From positions 26,797 through 90,796 of the forward strand of contig CAMVRT010000010.1 in NCBI GenBank assembly GCA_947169975.1: a stretch of DNA of 64,000 nt, given 5' to 3'. This DNA is from an uncultured Oscillospiraceae bacterium (GTDB lineage Bacteria > Bacillota > Clostridia > Oscillospirales > Oscillospiraceae). A program made the translations under genes and the position numbers. Shown here piece by piece: positions 48,282 to 56,749 of this stretch (position 1 is its first letter; the number at the start of each line of letters is the position of its first letter). The notes under the pieces were generated by a model, which ran no database searches, had not been told where the DNA came from, and saw only the letters and a program-made list of their open reading frames with translations.

Positions 48282-48776
48282 ATGAGAAACAAAAAAGTGG
48301 CCTTTCTGGCCCAGGCAGCCATGATTGCTGCGCTCTACGTGGCACTGGTCTACGTCTTCGCCCCCATTTCCTTTGGGCCGATCCAGTTCCGCATCGCCGA
48401 AGCGCTGACCATTCTTCCCGTCTTCACCCCTGCTGCCATCCCCGGGCTGTTCGTGGGATGCATTCTGGGCAACATCATGGGCGGCGGCGTGGCTCTGGAC
48501 GTGGTATTCGGCAGCCTTGCCACACTGATCGGTGCCTTCTTCACCTGGACGCTGCGCAAGGCCCACTCCTTCCTGGCGCCTGTGCCGCCGATCCTGGCCA
48601 ACACCCTGATCATCCCCTTCGTGCTGCGATACGCATATCAAATTCCCGATTCCATCCCCTACCTGATGCTGACCGTCGGCATCGGCGAAGTCATCGCCTG
48701 CGGCGTTTTGGGCCTGCTGCTCTATTACGCGCTGCGCGGCAGCAAGTCTCTCATCTTTCGCAATCAGGTCAACTGA
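48282..48776 (+). CDS. queT: QueT family queuosine-precursor transporter
   Basis: A 164-residue integral membrane S-component-like protein with about five helices. FAPISFGPIQFRIAEALTIL (about 27-46) is the family signature, and PGLFVGCILGNIMGGG follows. QueT proteins import queuosine precursors (preQ0/preQ1) together with an ECF module encoded elsewhere. The ATG at 48282 follows AAGGAG at 9 nt. It is a single-gene unit. Confidence 0.9.
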   Translation: MRNKKVAFLAQAAMIAALYVALVYVFAPISFGPIQFRIAEALTILPVFTPAAIPGLFVGCILGNIMGGGVALDVVFGSLATLIGAFFTWTLRKAHSFLAPVPPILANTLIIPFVLRYAYQIPDSIPYLMLTVGIGEVIACGVLGLLLYYALRGSKSLIFRNQVN

Positions 48777-48790
48777 ATCCGATTACAGAG

Positions 48791-48822
48791 AACCCGCCGT
48801 TCATGGAACGGCGGGCTTTTGT
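48791..48822. terminator. Bidirectional terminator
   Basis: AACCCGCCGTTC/GAACGGCGGGCTTTTG stem-loop between convergent genes. Confidence 0.85.
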
Positions 48823-48840
48823 TATTCTGTCAGCTTTATA

Positions 48841-49509
48841 TCAGGTTTTCAGCGTAAGGTTTTCTCCGGTAATGCCGATGTAGGCGCCTTTTGCAGCCTG
48901 TGGGGAATCCGGATGACAGACGAGCCACTTGTTTTTCATCCACAGCAGCTTTTCTTCCCCGGCGGCAGCGGTGTTCACGCCGCCCTCCAGCGGCTCGTTG
49001 GTGCCCCGTTGGAGCACCACCAGACAGCGGAACCCCACCTCGATGACACGGCAAGGCGCAAAGTGAAGCACGCGCGGGTATATTTCCACCAGTGTATTTG
49101 ATGGCAGGTAGAAACCCTTTACACTCTTGCTGTGAAGGGTGTTTTCACGCAAGTCCTCCGGCAAAGCCAGCAGCAGCACAAGGCCGGTGGTGGTGTAGTT
49201 CACCTCGCTGCACTTGTGGTACTCCTCGGCGTTGAGCGTGAAGCCGTTGCCGTTGCAGTAGCCGGCCTGGAGCTCCGTTTCACCGTAGACGAGGCGGCGG
49301 AGGGTGTCCATCACAGGCAGGCCCTCCAGCGCGGGATCCGAAGCTACGTAGCAGTTGCCCTCGGCCGGGATGGGCGTATCGTTCAGTGCGGCGGACAAGT
49401 CCTCGGTATCGGCACAGGACAGAACCCGCCCGTAGGGTGCGAAGGCGGAATCCGTGACGCTGTACAGCGGCAGATCCGGGTTTTTCAAACGCAATTCATT
49501 CAGATCCAT
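48841..49509 (-). CDS. DUF4867 family protein
   Basis: A 222-residue soluble protein, probably cupin-like. Segments such as MQAGYCNGNG-type (LQAGYCNGNGFTLNAEEYHK, about 81-100), VNYTTTGLVLLLAL and FYLPSNTLVEIYPRVLHFAP fit DUF4867, found beside sugar-catabolism genes. A cupin fold and an aldose/ketose-related role are inference. It is the last gene of the split-transketolase operon, 15 nt after the DMT transporter. The ATG at 49509 follows AGGAGG. Confidence 0.75.
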   Translation of the reverse strand: MDLNELRLKNPDLPLYSVTDSAFAPYGRVLSCADTEDLSAALNDTPIPAEGNCYVASDPALEGLPVMDTLRRLVYGETELQAGYCNGNGFTLNAEEYHKCSEVNYTTTGLVLLLALPEDLRENTLHSKSVKGFYLPSNTLVEIYPRVLHFAPCRVIEVGFRCLVVLQRGTNEPLEGGVNTAAAGEEKLLWMKNKWLVCHPDSPQAAKGAYIGITGENLTLKT

Positions 49510-49524
49510 TGCGAGAACCTCCTG

Positions 49525-50433
49525 TTAGTTTTTAACTGCGGCCTCCTTACGGTGGAGTTTGCCGCGCAGCAGAATCAACACCGCACCGGCCATGACCACC
49601 GCGATCCCGATGGCTTTGAGTGGCGTGATGGTCTCATGCAGAAAAGCCACGCCGATAAAGCAGCTCACCACCGGCATCAGCAGCAGGTAGAGCTTGACCA
49701 CCCACACCTCATACCGCTTCAAATTGCGGTAGTAGAAGAAGTAGATACCCGTCTGGGCCAGGCCGCCCAGAGCCACAAGTCCCCAGAACCGCAGATCCGT
49801 GCCGCGGCTTAGAGCAGCCGACAGATCGCCGCGGACGATGCAGAACAGAGTGAACAGAACCAGCACCACCAGGTTATTGTAGTAGGAGATCACGTCTGAG
49901 GTCTGGCGGTACTTGTTCTGAGCCGTCTTGATGACGAAGGCGTTGACCGTCACGCAGGCGGCGCTGAGCAGGAACAACAGGTCGGTGGGGTTCCAGGTCA
50001 TGGCCCGGAAATCCACGTCCAGTACCAGCAGTACGCCCACCAGCATCACCAGCGTGCCCAGCCAGTCCGTGGCGTACAGCCTCTTGTGAAACACCGCCAC
50101 GGTGATGAGGTTGGCCATCAGCACGTCCGTTTTCAAGAGTGCGGTGCCGGTGCTGAGGGAGCCGTGGGCGTAGCCCAGATTGGCAAAAAGATCCAGCAGG
50201 AAACCGAACAGACCGATCAGCAGAAGGATAAAAACGGCTCTGCCGGGGCGGAACAGCTCCTTGAACTGACCGTCCGCCAGAAGCTGAACGGTCAGGAACA
50301 CCAGAGCGGCGGCGCGGATCAGCGCGCCGCCGGCGATGGCGGAGCCGGTGGCGTCCACCATGACCTTGGACACGGCGTAGAACACCGACCATGACAGCAC
50401 CATGGCCGGGATCATCCATTTTCCGTCCTTCAC
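49525..50433 (-). CDS. EamA/DMT superfamily transporter
   Basis: A 302-residue protein with ten predicted membrane helices in two EamA halves (about 5-140 and 150-285). The start is GTG, overlapping the TGA of the dehydrogenase gene, so the two are translationally coupled. DMT proteins usually export small metabolites. In this operon, export of the reduced end product (isethionate in a sulfo-TK-like pathway) is the simplest inference. The direction of transport cannot be read from sequence. Confidence 0.85.
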   Translation of the reverse strand: MKDGKWMIPAMVLSWSVFYAVSKVMVDATGSAIAGGALIRAAALVFLTVQLLADGQFKELFRPGRAVFILLLIGLFGFLLDLFANLGYAHGSLSTGTALLKTDVLMANLITVAVFHKRLYATDWLGTLVMLVGVLLVLDVDFRAMTWNPTDLLFLLSAACVTVNAFVIKTAQNKYRQTSDVISYYNNLVVLVLFTLFCIVRGDLSAALSRGTDLRFWGLVALGGLAQTGIYFFYYRNLKRYEVWVVKLYLLLMPVVSCFIGVAFLHETITPLKAIGIAVVMAGAVLILLRGKLHRKEAAVKN

Positions 50434-51527
50434 CGCAGCGCCTCAAAGAGATTCCGCAGCGCCCCTTCATCCATGGGCACCGGGTTGTTGTTCATCAACG
50501 GGTGGGCGGCGCATTCCCGGGCCAGCTGCGCCGTATCCGCCTCACCCAGCTGGGAGAGCTTCATGGGGAGACCCGACAGAGCCTTCATCCGGTTGATCCA
50601 GTCGGCCAACTGTTGTGTATCACCGATGCCGGCGCGGCGGCACAGCTCCTCCAGCCGCTCGTCGGCGTTGACGCGGACGAAGCTGTCCAGCGTGAAGGCG
50701 CAGGCCTCGCCGTGGGAGACGTGGAAATGCTCGCAGATGGGATAGCTGCAGGCGTGGCAGCCGGCGGTCTTGGGCAAGGCAAAGGACAGCCCGCCCAGCA
50801 GCGCGGCGTAGGCCATGCGCTCATGGGCGATGCGGTCGTCCGGATCGCGCCAGGCGTTCTCCAGATTCCCCAGCACCAGGCGCACCGCCTCCACCGCCAT
50901 CAGGTCGGAGATGGGCTGGTGATTGCGGCTCCAATAGCCCTCCAGGGCGTGGGCCAGGGCGTCCAGACCGGTGCACATGACCACCCGGGCCGGCACCGTG
51001 TCGCTGAGATCCGGGTCCACAAGCGCCACGGCAGGCATAAACACCGGATTGTTGATGGTCCGCTTGGTGGCGCCGTGGCTGATGACGGACACCTGGGTCA
51101 CCTCGCTGCCGGTACCCGACGTGGTGGGCACGGCGATGATGGGAAGGCCCCGCTCCGGCAGCGGACGGTCTCCGTTGAAATAAGTCAGCGCGTCGGCGTC
51201 AGTGGGAGCAACGGCGGCGACAAACTTGGCGGTATCCATGGCGCTGCCGCCGCCGATGCCGATGACGCAGTCGACCTGATACTCCCGGGCCAGCCGCACT
51301 GCCTCCTCCACGCCGGAGAGCTGGGGCTCCAGCTGCAGGTCGGAAAACACGGCAACCACGCCGCAATTCTGCTCCACCAGCCGCTGGGCTTCCGGGGCAA
51401 AGTGGCGGCCGCAGACGATCAGCCCCCGGTGAAGACCCCGTCCGGCCAGGATTTCCGGCAGTTCAGCCAGCTTGCCGCGGCCGAAGCGGATCTCTACCGG
51501 CTGTCGGTAGATAAACTCACTTACCAT
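50430..51527 (-). CDS. Iron-containing alcohol dehydrogenase family
   Basis: A 365-residue group III dehydrogenase. Cofactor and core motifs are IGIGGGSAMDTAKFVAAV, TTSGTGSEVTQVSVISHGA and DALAHALEGYWS, with the metal His set in HACSYPICEHFHVSHGEAC. The start MVSEFIYRQPVEIRFG at 51527 overlaps the RpiB-like gene's 3' end by 11 nt. In context it could reduce the aldehyde left after C2 transfer (sulfoacetaldehyde to isethionate in the sulfo-TK model). Other aldehydes are possible. Confidence 0.88.
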   Translation of the reverse strand: MVSEFIYRQPVEIRFGRGKLAELPEILAGRGLHRGLIVCGRHFAPEAQRLVEQNCGVVAVFSDLQLEPQLSGVEEAVRLAREYQVDCVIGIGGGSAMDTAKFVAAVAPTDADALTYFNGDRPLPERGLPIIAVPTTSGTGSEVTQVSVISHGATKRTINNPVFMPAVALVDPDLSDTVPARVVMCTGLDALAHALEGYWSRNHQPISDLMAVEAVRLVLGNLENAWRDPDDRIAHERMAYAALLGGLSFALPKTAGCHACSYPICEHFHVSHGEACAFTLDSFVRVNADERLEELCRRAGIGDTQQLADWINRMKALSGLPMKLSQLGEADTAQLARECAAHPLMNNNPVPMDEGALRNLFEALR

Positions 51528-51993
51528 AGACGCTGTCCTCGATGGCGCTGACCTGCACGGCAAACTTCTTCATGTTCTCCTTGCGCCAGTCCTCCAGATC
51601 CTGGCACCAGTCGGTGGACAGAAAGGTCTTGACCATCTCCAGTGCCATCTCCGGCCCCACGATCCAGCCGCCCATGCAGAGGACGTTGGCGTTGTTGATG
51701 GCACGGGCCATCTTGGCGGAGTAGACGCCCTCGCAGGCCACGGCGTACACGCCCTTGAACTTGTTGGACACCACGCACATGCCTGCGCCGGTGCCGCAGA
51801 TGAGGATGGCCCGGTCATAGGTGCCGTCCTGCACCAGCGGGGCCACCTTGCCGGCTACCGCGTAGTAGGGCACCACGTGGTCCAGATCCAGCGTGCCCAG
51901 ATCGTCAAACTCCGCGCCGGTCTCCGTGAGGTATGCCTTGACGGCTTCCTTCACGGCAAAGCCGGACTTATCGCTTCCAATGGCAATTTTCAT
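51517..51993 (-). CDS. RpiB/LacAB family sugar isomerase
   Basis: A 158-residue protein of the ribose-5-phosphate isomerase B fold. It begins MKIAIGSDKSGFAVKEAV, and the catalytic Cys/Thr loop is LICGTGAGMCVVSNK (about 65-79). The Asp-His found near residues 8-9 of housekeeping RpiB is Asp-Lys here, which suggests a non-standard substrate. In the sulfo-TK model a protein of this family isomerises a 4-carbon aldose to the ketose. The ATG follows AAAGGAG, 13 nt after the transketolase gene. Confidence 0.88.
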   Translation of the reverse strand: MKIAIGSDKSGFAVKEAVKAYLTETGAEFDDLGTLDLDHVVPYYAVAGKVAPLVQDGTYDRAILICGTGAGMCVVSNKFKGVYAVACEGVYSAKMARAINNANVLCMGGWIVGPEMALEMVKTFLSTDWCQDLEDWRKENMKKFAVQVSAIEDSVYGK

Positions 51994-52005
51994 GGTTCTT
52001 CTCCT

Positions 52006-52929
52006 TTACTTCAGCGCCGCCGCGCCCTTGGCGGCGGCCACGATATCCTCCACGGTCATGCCCATGGTCTTGCGCAGATAGGGCAGCTTGCCCACCTCGC
52101 CGAAGCGGTCGGGCACACCCACGGCGCACACGGGGATCTTCTCCTGTGCCAGCGTCTCCAGCACGGCGGAGTGGAGGCCGCCGATGACGTTGTGGTTCTC
52201 CACCGTCAGCACAGCGCCGGTCTTACGGGCGGATGCCAGTACGGTTTCCTTGTCGATGGGCTTGATGGTATGGACGTTGATGACGTCACAGGAGATGCCC
52301 TCCCCCGCCAGCTGCCCCGCGGCGGTCAGTACGTCCACCGTGGGCAGGCCGGAGACGAAGATGCTCAGGTCCGTGCCCTCGCGCAGCGTGTCGGCCTTAA
52401 AGAGGTTGAATTTGTAGTCAGCCGGGAATACATCGGGAAGCTCCTTGCGGAACAGGCGGACGTAGACGCAGCCGGGATAGTCGTTGAGAACGGGCATGGC
52501 GGCACGCAGCTGCACGGCGTCCACCGGCTCAAAGATGACGATGCCGGGGATGGAGCGCACCACGCCGATATCCTCCATGCTCATATGGGTGCCGCCGTTG
52601 AGCTCGGCGGAGATGCCGGGATCGGTGCCCACGATCTTCACGTTCTGCTTGGCATAGGCGATGGAGATGGCGATCTGGTCGCAGATGCGGCGGGTGGCAA
52701 AGGGGGTGAAGCTCTCGATCCAGGGCTTGAAGCCGTAGCTGGCGAGGCCGGCGGCGATGGAGGCCATGTTCTGCTCGGCGATGCCGCAGTCAAACATCTG
52801 CTCCGGGAACTTCTCATACAGGCCGCGGGTACCGCTGGCCTTGGCCAGGTCGGCGTCCAGCACGCAGACGTGGCGGTCCTTCTCCATCAGCTCGGCCAGA
52901 CAATTGGCGTAAACAGCTCTCATTTCCAT
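52006..52929 (-). CDS. Transketolase, C-terminal subunit
   Basis: A 307-residue protein with the pyrimidine-binding domain (DADLAKASGTRGLYEKFPEQ; the catalytic Glu in DCGIAEQNMASIAAGLASYG) and the C-terminal domain from about 185. Split transketolases pair this with the N-terminal subunit upstream. The ATG at 52929 lies 8 nt after GGGAGGAG; a GTG at 52938 overlaps that site. The two subunit genes are 5 nt apart. Confidence 0.93.
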   Translation of the reverse strand: MEMRAVYANCLAELMEKDRHVCVLDADLAKASGTRGLYEKFPEQMFDCGIAEQNMASIAAGLASYGFKPWIESFTPFATRRICDQIAISIAYAKQNVKIVGTDPGISAELNGGTHMSMEDIGVVRSIPGIVIFEPVDAVQLRAAMPVLNDYPGCVYVRLFRKELPDVFPADYKFNLFKADTLREGTDLSIFVSGLPTVDVLTAAGQLAGEGISCDVINVHTIKPIDKETVLASARKTGAVLTVENHNVIGGLHSAVLETLAQEKIPVCAVGVPDRFGEVGKLPYLRKTMGMTVEDIVAAAKGAAALK

Positions 52930-52934
52930 GTGAC

Positions 52935-53762
52935 TCACTCCTCCCCTCTGATCTCGGCAATGGCACGCTGGGCATCGGCTTCGGAGACCTGCGTGTTGTG
53001 GTTGGCGACGCCCAGCTTCTCAATGAAGGAGACGCCGCAGCCCTTCACGGTGTTCAGGATCACCATGGTGGGCCGTCCGCTGCCGATGTTGCCCTTTGCG
53101 TGGGCCACAGCGGCGGAGACCTGCTCCACGTCGTTGCCGTCCTCCACCTCGATGACGTGCCAGCCAAAAGCGGTCCACTTGTCCGCCAGCGGGGCAATGT
53201 CGTTGACGTTGGCCACGGTATCGTCGATCTGCAGCTTGTTGTAGTCTGTGAAGGCGATCAGGTTGTCCAGCTGCTTGGCAGAAGCGAACATAGCCGCTTC
53301 CCAAATCTGACCCTCCTGGGATTCGCCGTCGCCGATGATGGCGTAGATGGTGGCGCCGTCCTTCTCCAGCTTGGAGCCCAGCGCAGCGCCCACGGCGCAG
53401 GAGAAGCCCTGGCCCAGACTGCCGGTGGTCATATCGATGCCGCGGGTCAAATTCATGTCGCAGTGGCTGGGCAGGTGGGTGCCGCCCTGGTTCAGGGTCA
53501 GCAGCTCCTTCTTGTCAAAATAGCCGCGGTTGGCCAGCGTGGCGTACACAGCGGGGCCGGCATGACCCTTGGAGCAGATCAGACGGTCACGCCCTGCCAT
53601 GGTGGGGTTGGCGGGGTCGATGTGCATGGCCTCAAAGTACAGTACAGCCAGCAGCTCCACCACGGACAGACAGCCGCCCACGTGGCCCACGCCCAGGTGG
53701 CCGATGCAGGTCATGATATCACAGCGGATATCCCTGCAGATCTCTTTCAGATTGGTTTCCAA
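52935..53762 (-). CDS. Transketolase, N-terminal (TPP) subunit
   Basis: A 275-residue ThDP-binding subunit. ICSKGHAGPAVYATLANRGY (about 63-82), GSLGQGFSCAVGAALGSKL and the ThDP motif GDGESQEGQIWEAAMFASAK (about 144-163, ending N at about 176) are intact. The start is TTG at 53762, 8 nt after AGGAGG. It is first in an operon with the C-terminal subunit, an RpiB-like isomerase, an alcohol dehydrogenase, a DMT transporter and DUF4867, so it is probably a dedicated catabolic enzyme, not the housekeeping one. Confidence 0.93.
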   Translation of the reverse strand: METNLKEICRDIRCDIMTCIGHLGVGHVGGCLSVVELLAVLYFEAMHIDPANPTMAGRDRLICSKGHAGPAVYATLANRGYFDKKELLTLNQGGTHLPSHCDMNLTRGIDMTTGSLGQGFSCAVGAALGSKLEKDGATIYAIIGDGESQEGQIWEAAMFASAKQLDNLIAFTDYNKLQIDDTVANVNDIAPLADKWTAFGWHVIEVEDGNDVEQVSAAVAHAKGNIGSGRPTMVILNTVKGCGVSFIEKLGVANHNTQVSEADAQRAIAEIRGEE

Positions 53763-53803
53763 CGCAAATACCTCCTATATAATAACAAATCAAACCAACG
53801 AAA

Positions 53804-53832
53804 TCTTAATCTCTGGGCACCCGCTTTGTCAA
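53804..53832 (-). promoter_or_regulatory. Possible promoter of the transketolase operon
   Basis: Reverse-strand TTGACA at 53832-53827, 17-nt spacer, then TTAAGA. The -10 is poor, so an activator may be needed. Confidence 0.35.
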
Positions 53833-53861
53833 GGGCAAATCAGCCAACCGGAAGATCTTAC

Positions 53862-53890
53862 TTGACAAGTTTTTTCCACAAGCTTATGAT
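53862..53890 (+). promoter_or_regulatory. Promoter of the FucI-like isomerase gene
   Basis: TTGACA at 53862-53867 and TATGAT at 53885-53890 with a 17-nt spacer. It diverges from the transketolase operon promoter within 163 nt. Confidence 0.7.
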
Positions 53891-53925
53891 GAAGCAGAAA
53901 TAATCACTCCTACAGGAGGTTTCCT

Positions 53926-55266
53926 ATGAAAAGCTTTGTGCCTGTATACGTGCCCGTGGGCGTGCCCACCTTCCATATGGAGAGCGCCGGGGATCAGTTT
54001 ACCCGCAGCACCGCCTTGCTCCGCCGGATCGATGACAGCTTTGTTTGCCCTGATGAGATGCTGCTGGGCGTGGACCAGCTGCGCGCGTTTTTGGAGCCGC
54101 TGCAGCCGGATCTGATCGTGTTCCAGAATCTCACCTTTGCCAACGCCGCCTATATGTCCGAGGTGCTGCGGCAGTTTCGCTGCCCCATCCTACTCTGGAC
54201 GCTGCGGGAACCGGTCATCGACGGCGGCCGCCTGCGGCTGAACTCCCTCACCGGCGCCTATTCCGCCGCCAACGCCCTCCGCTCCTTCGGCGACCGTCCG
54301 TTTTCCTATGTGTTCGGTGCACCGGAGGAGGAACGGGTGGCGTCCGCCATCGCCGCCTGCTTGAAGGCAGCCCGCCTCAAGCACGACATGGCCGGTCTGC
54401 GTATGTCCGCCGTAGGCCATACGCCTCAAGGCTTCGGCTTCGGCCGGGCGCTGGACAGTGAGCTGATGCACACCTTCGGCGTGGAACTGGAGGCCATCGA
54501 GGCCCGGGAGCTCATCGACAGGGCCAAGGCGTACTCCGATGAAGAGTGCGCCGAGTATCTGGAGAAGACCCGCTGCGCCACCTGCGGTCTTGACAAGACA
54601 CCCACCAATAATCAGCTGGACCACGCCCGGCTGTATAAGGCCTACTCCGACTATGTCCGCGAGCACGGCATCGGCGCCCTGGCCTCCCGGTGCTGGCCGG
54701 ACTTCTTCACCGCCTTCGGCACCCCGGTGTGCACCGTGCTGTCCCTCCTCAACGACGAGGGCGTGGCCGCCGCCTGCGAGGCGGACATCTACGGCGCTCT
54801 TTCCATGTGGATCGGCATGCAGCTGTCACACCAGCCGGTTTTCTTCGGCGATCCTGTATCGCTGGACGAGGGTGAGAACACCGTCACCTTTTGGCACTGC
54901 GGCGCAGCCGCGTGCTCCCTGGCCCGGCATGACACCGGCGCGGTGGTCGGCGTACACCCCAATCGCAAGATCGGTCCTGCCATGGACTTCGGCTGCGAAG
55001 CCTTCCCGGAGGCCACCGTGTTCCGCATCGGACGGGAGCCGGACGGCAGCTTCCGCTTCTTCCTTCTGGAGGGCGAGGCGCTGGACAAGCCCAAGCAGTT
55101 CACCGGCACCAGCATCGTGGTGCGGACGGAGAATCCCTGCCGTGACGTGGTGGAGCGCAGCGTAAAGGCCGGCTTCGAGCCCCACTTCGTGGTGATCAAA
55201 GGCCATCACGCCGCCGCGCTGGAGATGCTGGCGGAGATGTTCGGCTTTGAAGTGTGTAAATACTGA
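53926..55266 (+). CDS. L-fucose/L-arabinose isomerase-like aldose isomerase
   Basis: A 446-residue Mn-dependent ketol-isomerase-like protein. IVFQNLTFANAAYMSEVLRQ and WTLREPVIDGGRLRLNSLTG lie in the N-terminal domains. RCWPDFFTAFGTPVCTVLSL then NDEGVAAACEADIYGALSMW (about 260-300) carry the probable metal Glu/Asp, with FWHCGAAACSLA and HPNRKIGP further on. This is the fucose-isomerase-C-like family that includes SQ isomerases of Firmicutes sulfoglycolysis. The ATG follows AGGAGG. It is transcribed alone, opposite the transketolase operon. Confidence 0.82.
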   Translation: MKSFVPVYVPVGVPTFHMESAGDQFTRSTALLRRIDDSFVCPDEMLLGVDQLRAFLEPLQPDLIVFQNLTFANAAYMSEVLRQFRCPILLWTLREPVIDGGRLRLNSLTGAYSAANALRSFGDRPFSYVFGAPEEERVASAIAACLKAARLKHDMAGLRMSAVGHTPQGFGFGRALDSELMHTFGVELEAIEARELIDRAKAYSDEECAEYLEKTRCATCGLDKTPTNNQLDHARLYKAYSDYVREHGIGALASRCWPDFFTAFGTPVCTVLSLLNDEGVAAACEADIYGALSMWIGMQLSHQPVFFGDPVSLDEGENTVTFWHCGAAACSLARHDTGAVVGVHPNRKIGPAMDFGCEAFPEATVFRIGREPDGSFRFFLLEGEALDKPKQFTGTSIVVRTENPCRDVVERSVKAGFEPHFVVIKGHHAAALEMLAEMFGFEVCKY

Positions 55267-55283
55267 GATCGGAATCACAACAG

Positions 55284-55322
55284 AAGAGACGGAATTGCAT
55301 CGCTGCAATTCCGTCTCTTTAT
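55284..55322. terminator. Bidirectional terminator
   Basis: AGAGACGGAATTGCA/TGCAATTCCGTCTCT, a perfect 15-bp stem with a 4-nt loop, between the convergent isomerase and GPH transporter genes. Confidence 0.9.
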
Positions 55323-55329
55323 TATATTT

Positions 55330-56727
55330 TTACTTCAGCAGTTTGGCCTTTTCCACCTGCAGCTCCTCCACCTTCTTCTTGCTCAGGGGGTAGAAGAAGC
55401 GCAGCAGCAGGAACACCAGCAGGAACAGCACCGCCGGGATCATGACGGAGTAATTATACATGGTCTTCAGAGCGGCCTCGCTGAGGCCCTCGGTCTTCAG
55501 CTCGCTGCCGTTGTAGCCGATCCGCAGCAGCGGCACGTTGATGAGCACCGTGGCCACGGTCTGGCCCAGCTTGCGCATAAACGTGTAGAAAGCGTAGGAC
55601 GTGGCCTCATCGGTCAGGCCGAAGCGGACGCGGTTGTAGTCGATGGCGTCGGTGGCAAGGACCCAGACCAGCAGGAACAGGAAGGCCGTGCCGATGCCGG
55701 CCATGAGGTTCGCCAGCAGATAGAGCCAGACGTTGGTGATCCCGGCCAGAGCCAGCACAAAGAGGGCCAGATAAAACACCGCCGCCAGCAGCACGCCGTA
55801 GGAACAGACCTCCCGGCGGCCCAGCTTGTTGCCCATGCGGGTGGCAAAGAACATGATCACCGCCACAGGCAGATACTGGAACACCGTGGGCAGCATGGTG
55901 AGACCCGGCTTATTGAAGTAGTGGTGGAACAGGTAGGTATTGTAGCCCTGGCCAAACATCTGGGCCGCCAGAAACAGCATGGACGCCAGAGAGACAGCCA
56001 TGAAGGGACGGCTCTTCAGCAGGGCCTTGACCACTTTGGCGGTCTGGCCCTTCTCATGAGGCGCAGGCTCGGAGACCACGCGCTCCCTGGTCCAGCGGTG
56101 GCACAGGAGATAGAACACCACGGACAGAGCGGCGATGACGCAGACGCCGATGAAGACGCGGCTGTAGCTCATCTCCTTGGTGCCGTCAGCCAGCGTCACG
56201 TAGCACACGGAGGCCAGCACCATGGCGGGCATGGCACCGAAGGTGGAGCCGATGGAGCGGAACACGGACAGAGAGGAGCGCTCCTTATCGTCAGAGGTGA
56301 TGACCTGGGCCAGAGAGCCGTAGGGGATGTTGATACAGGTATAGAGCATGCCGAAGAGGATGTAGGTCACGTAGATCCACGCCAGACGGCCCGCGGGAAC
56401 AAAGCCCCGGACGTCCAGGAACATGAGCACGGCGGCCAGAGCCACGGGAAGGGCAAAGATCCGGATCCAGCGGCGATAGCGCCCGTCCTCCTTGCGGCCG
56501 GCACGGTCGATGATCCGGCCCCAGATGGGGTCGTTGATGGCGTCCCATATCCGGGCGATGATGGTCATGACCATCACGTGGAGCACGGAGATCTCCAGGA
56601 CGTCGGTGTAGTACTTGTTCAGTACGCTCTGGGTAAGGCCGAAGACGAGGCAGGAGGCCAGATCGCCCATGGCGTAGCCGATCTTGTCCTTTATGCCGAT
56701 TCCGCTGGTGATTTTCTTGTTTTCCAT
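55330..56727 (-). CDS. GPH-family sugar:cation symporter
   Basis: A 465-residue MFS/glycoside-pentoside-hexuronide transporter with 12 helices, beginning MENKKITSGIGIKDKIGYAM. GDLASCLVFGLTQSVLNKYY and DAINDPIWGRIIDRAGRKED are GPH hallmarks. E. coli YihO/YihP of sulfoquinovose metabolism belong to this family. The ATG at 56727 follows AAAGGTG. It is the last gene of the glgA-GH31-GPH operon and likely imports the glycoside cleaved by the GH31 enzyme. Confidence 0.92.
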   Translation of the reverse strand: MENKKITSGIGIKDKIGYAMGDLASCLVFGLTQSVLNKYYTDVLEISVLHVMVMTIIARIWDAINDPIWGRIIDRAGRKEDGRYRRWIRIFALPVALAAVLMFLDVRGFVPAGRLAWIYVTYILFGMLYTCINIPYGSLAQVITSDDKERSSLSVFRSIGSTFGAMPAMVLASVCYVTLADGTKEMSYSRVFIGVCVIAALSVVFYLLCHRWTRERVVSEPAPHEKGQTAKVVKALLKSRPFMAVSLASMLFLAAQMFGQGYNTYLFHHYFNKPGLTMLPTVFQYLPVAVIMFFATRMGNKLGRREVCSYGVLLAAVFYLALFVLALAGITNVWLYLLANLMAGIGTAFLFLLVWVLATDAIDYNRVRFGLTDEATSYAFYTFMRKLGQTVATVLINVPLLRIGYNGSELKTEGLSEAALKTMYNYSVMIPAVLFLLVFLLLRFFYPLSKKKVEELQVEKAKLLK

Positions 56728-56749
56728 GTCGTTCACCTTTCCGTTTTCT

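Noticed and set aside
53926..55266. Housekeeping L-fucose or L-arabinose pathway
   Set aside because: No fuculokinase/ribulokinase or aldolase/epimerase genes accompany the isomerase; the neighbouring split transketolase and RpiB-like genes fit a different route.
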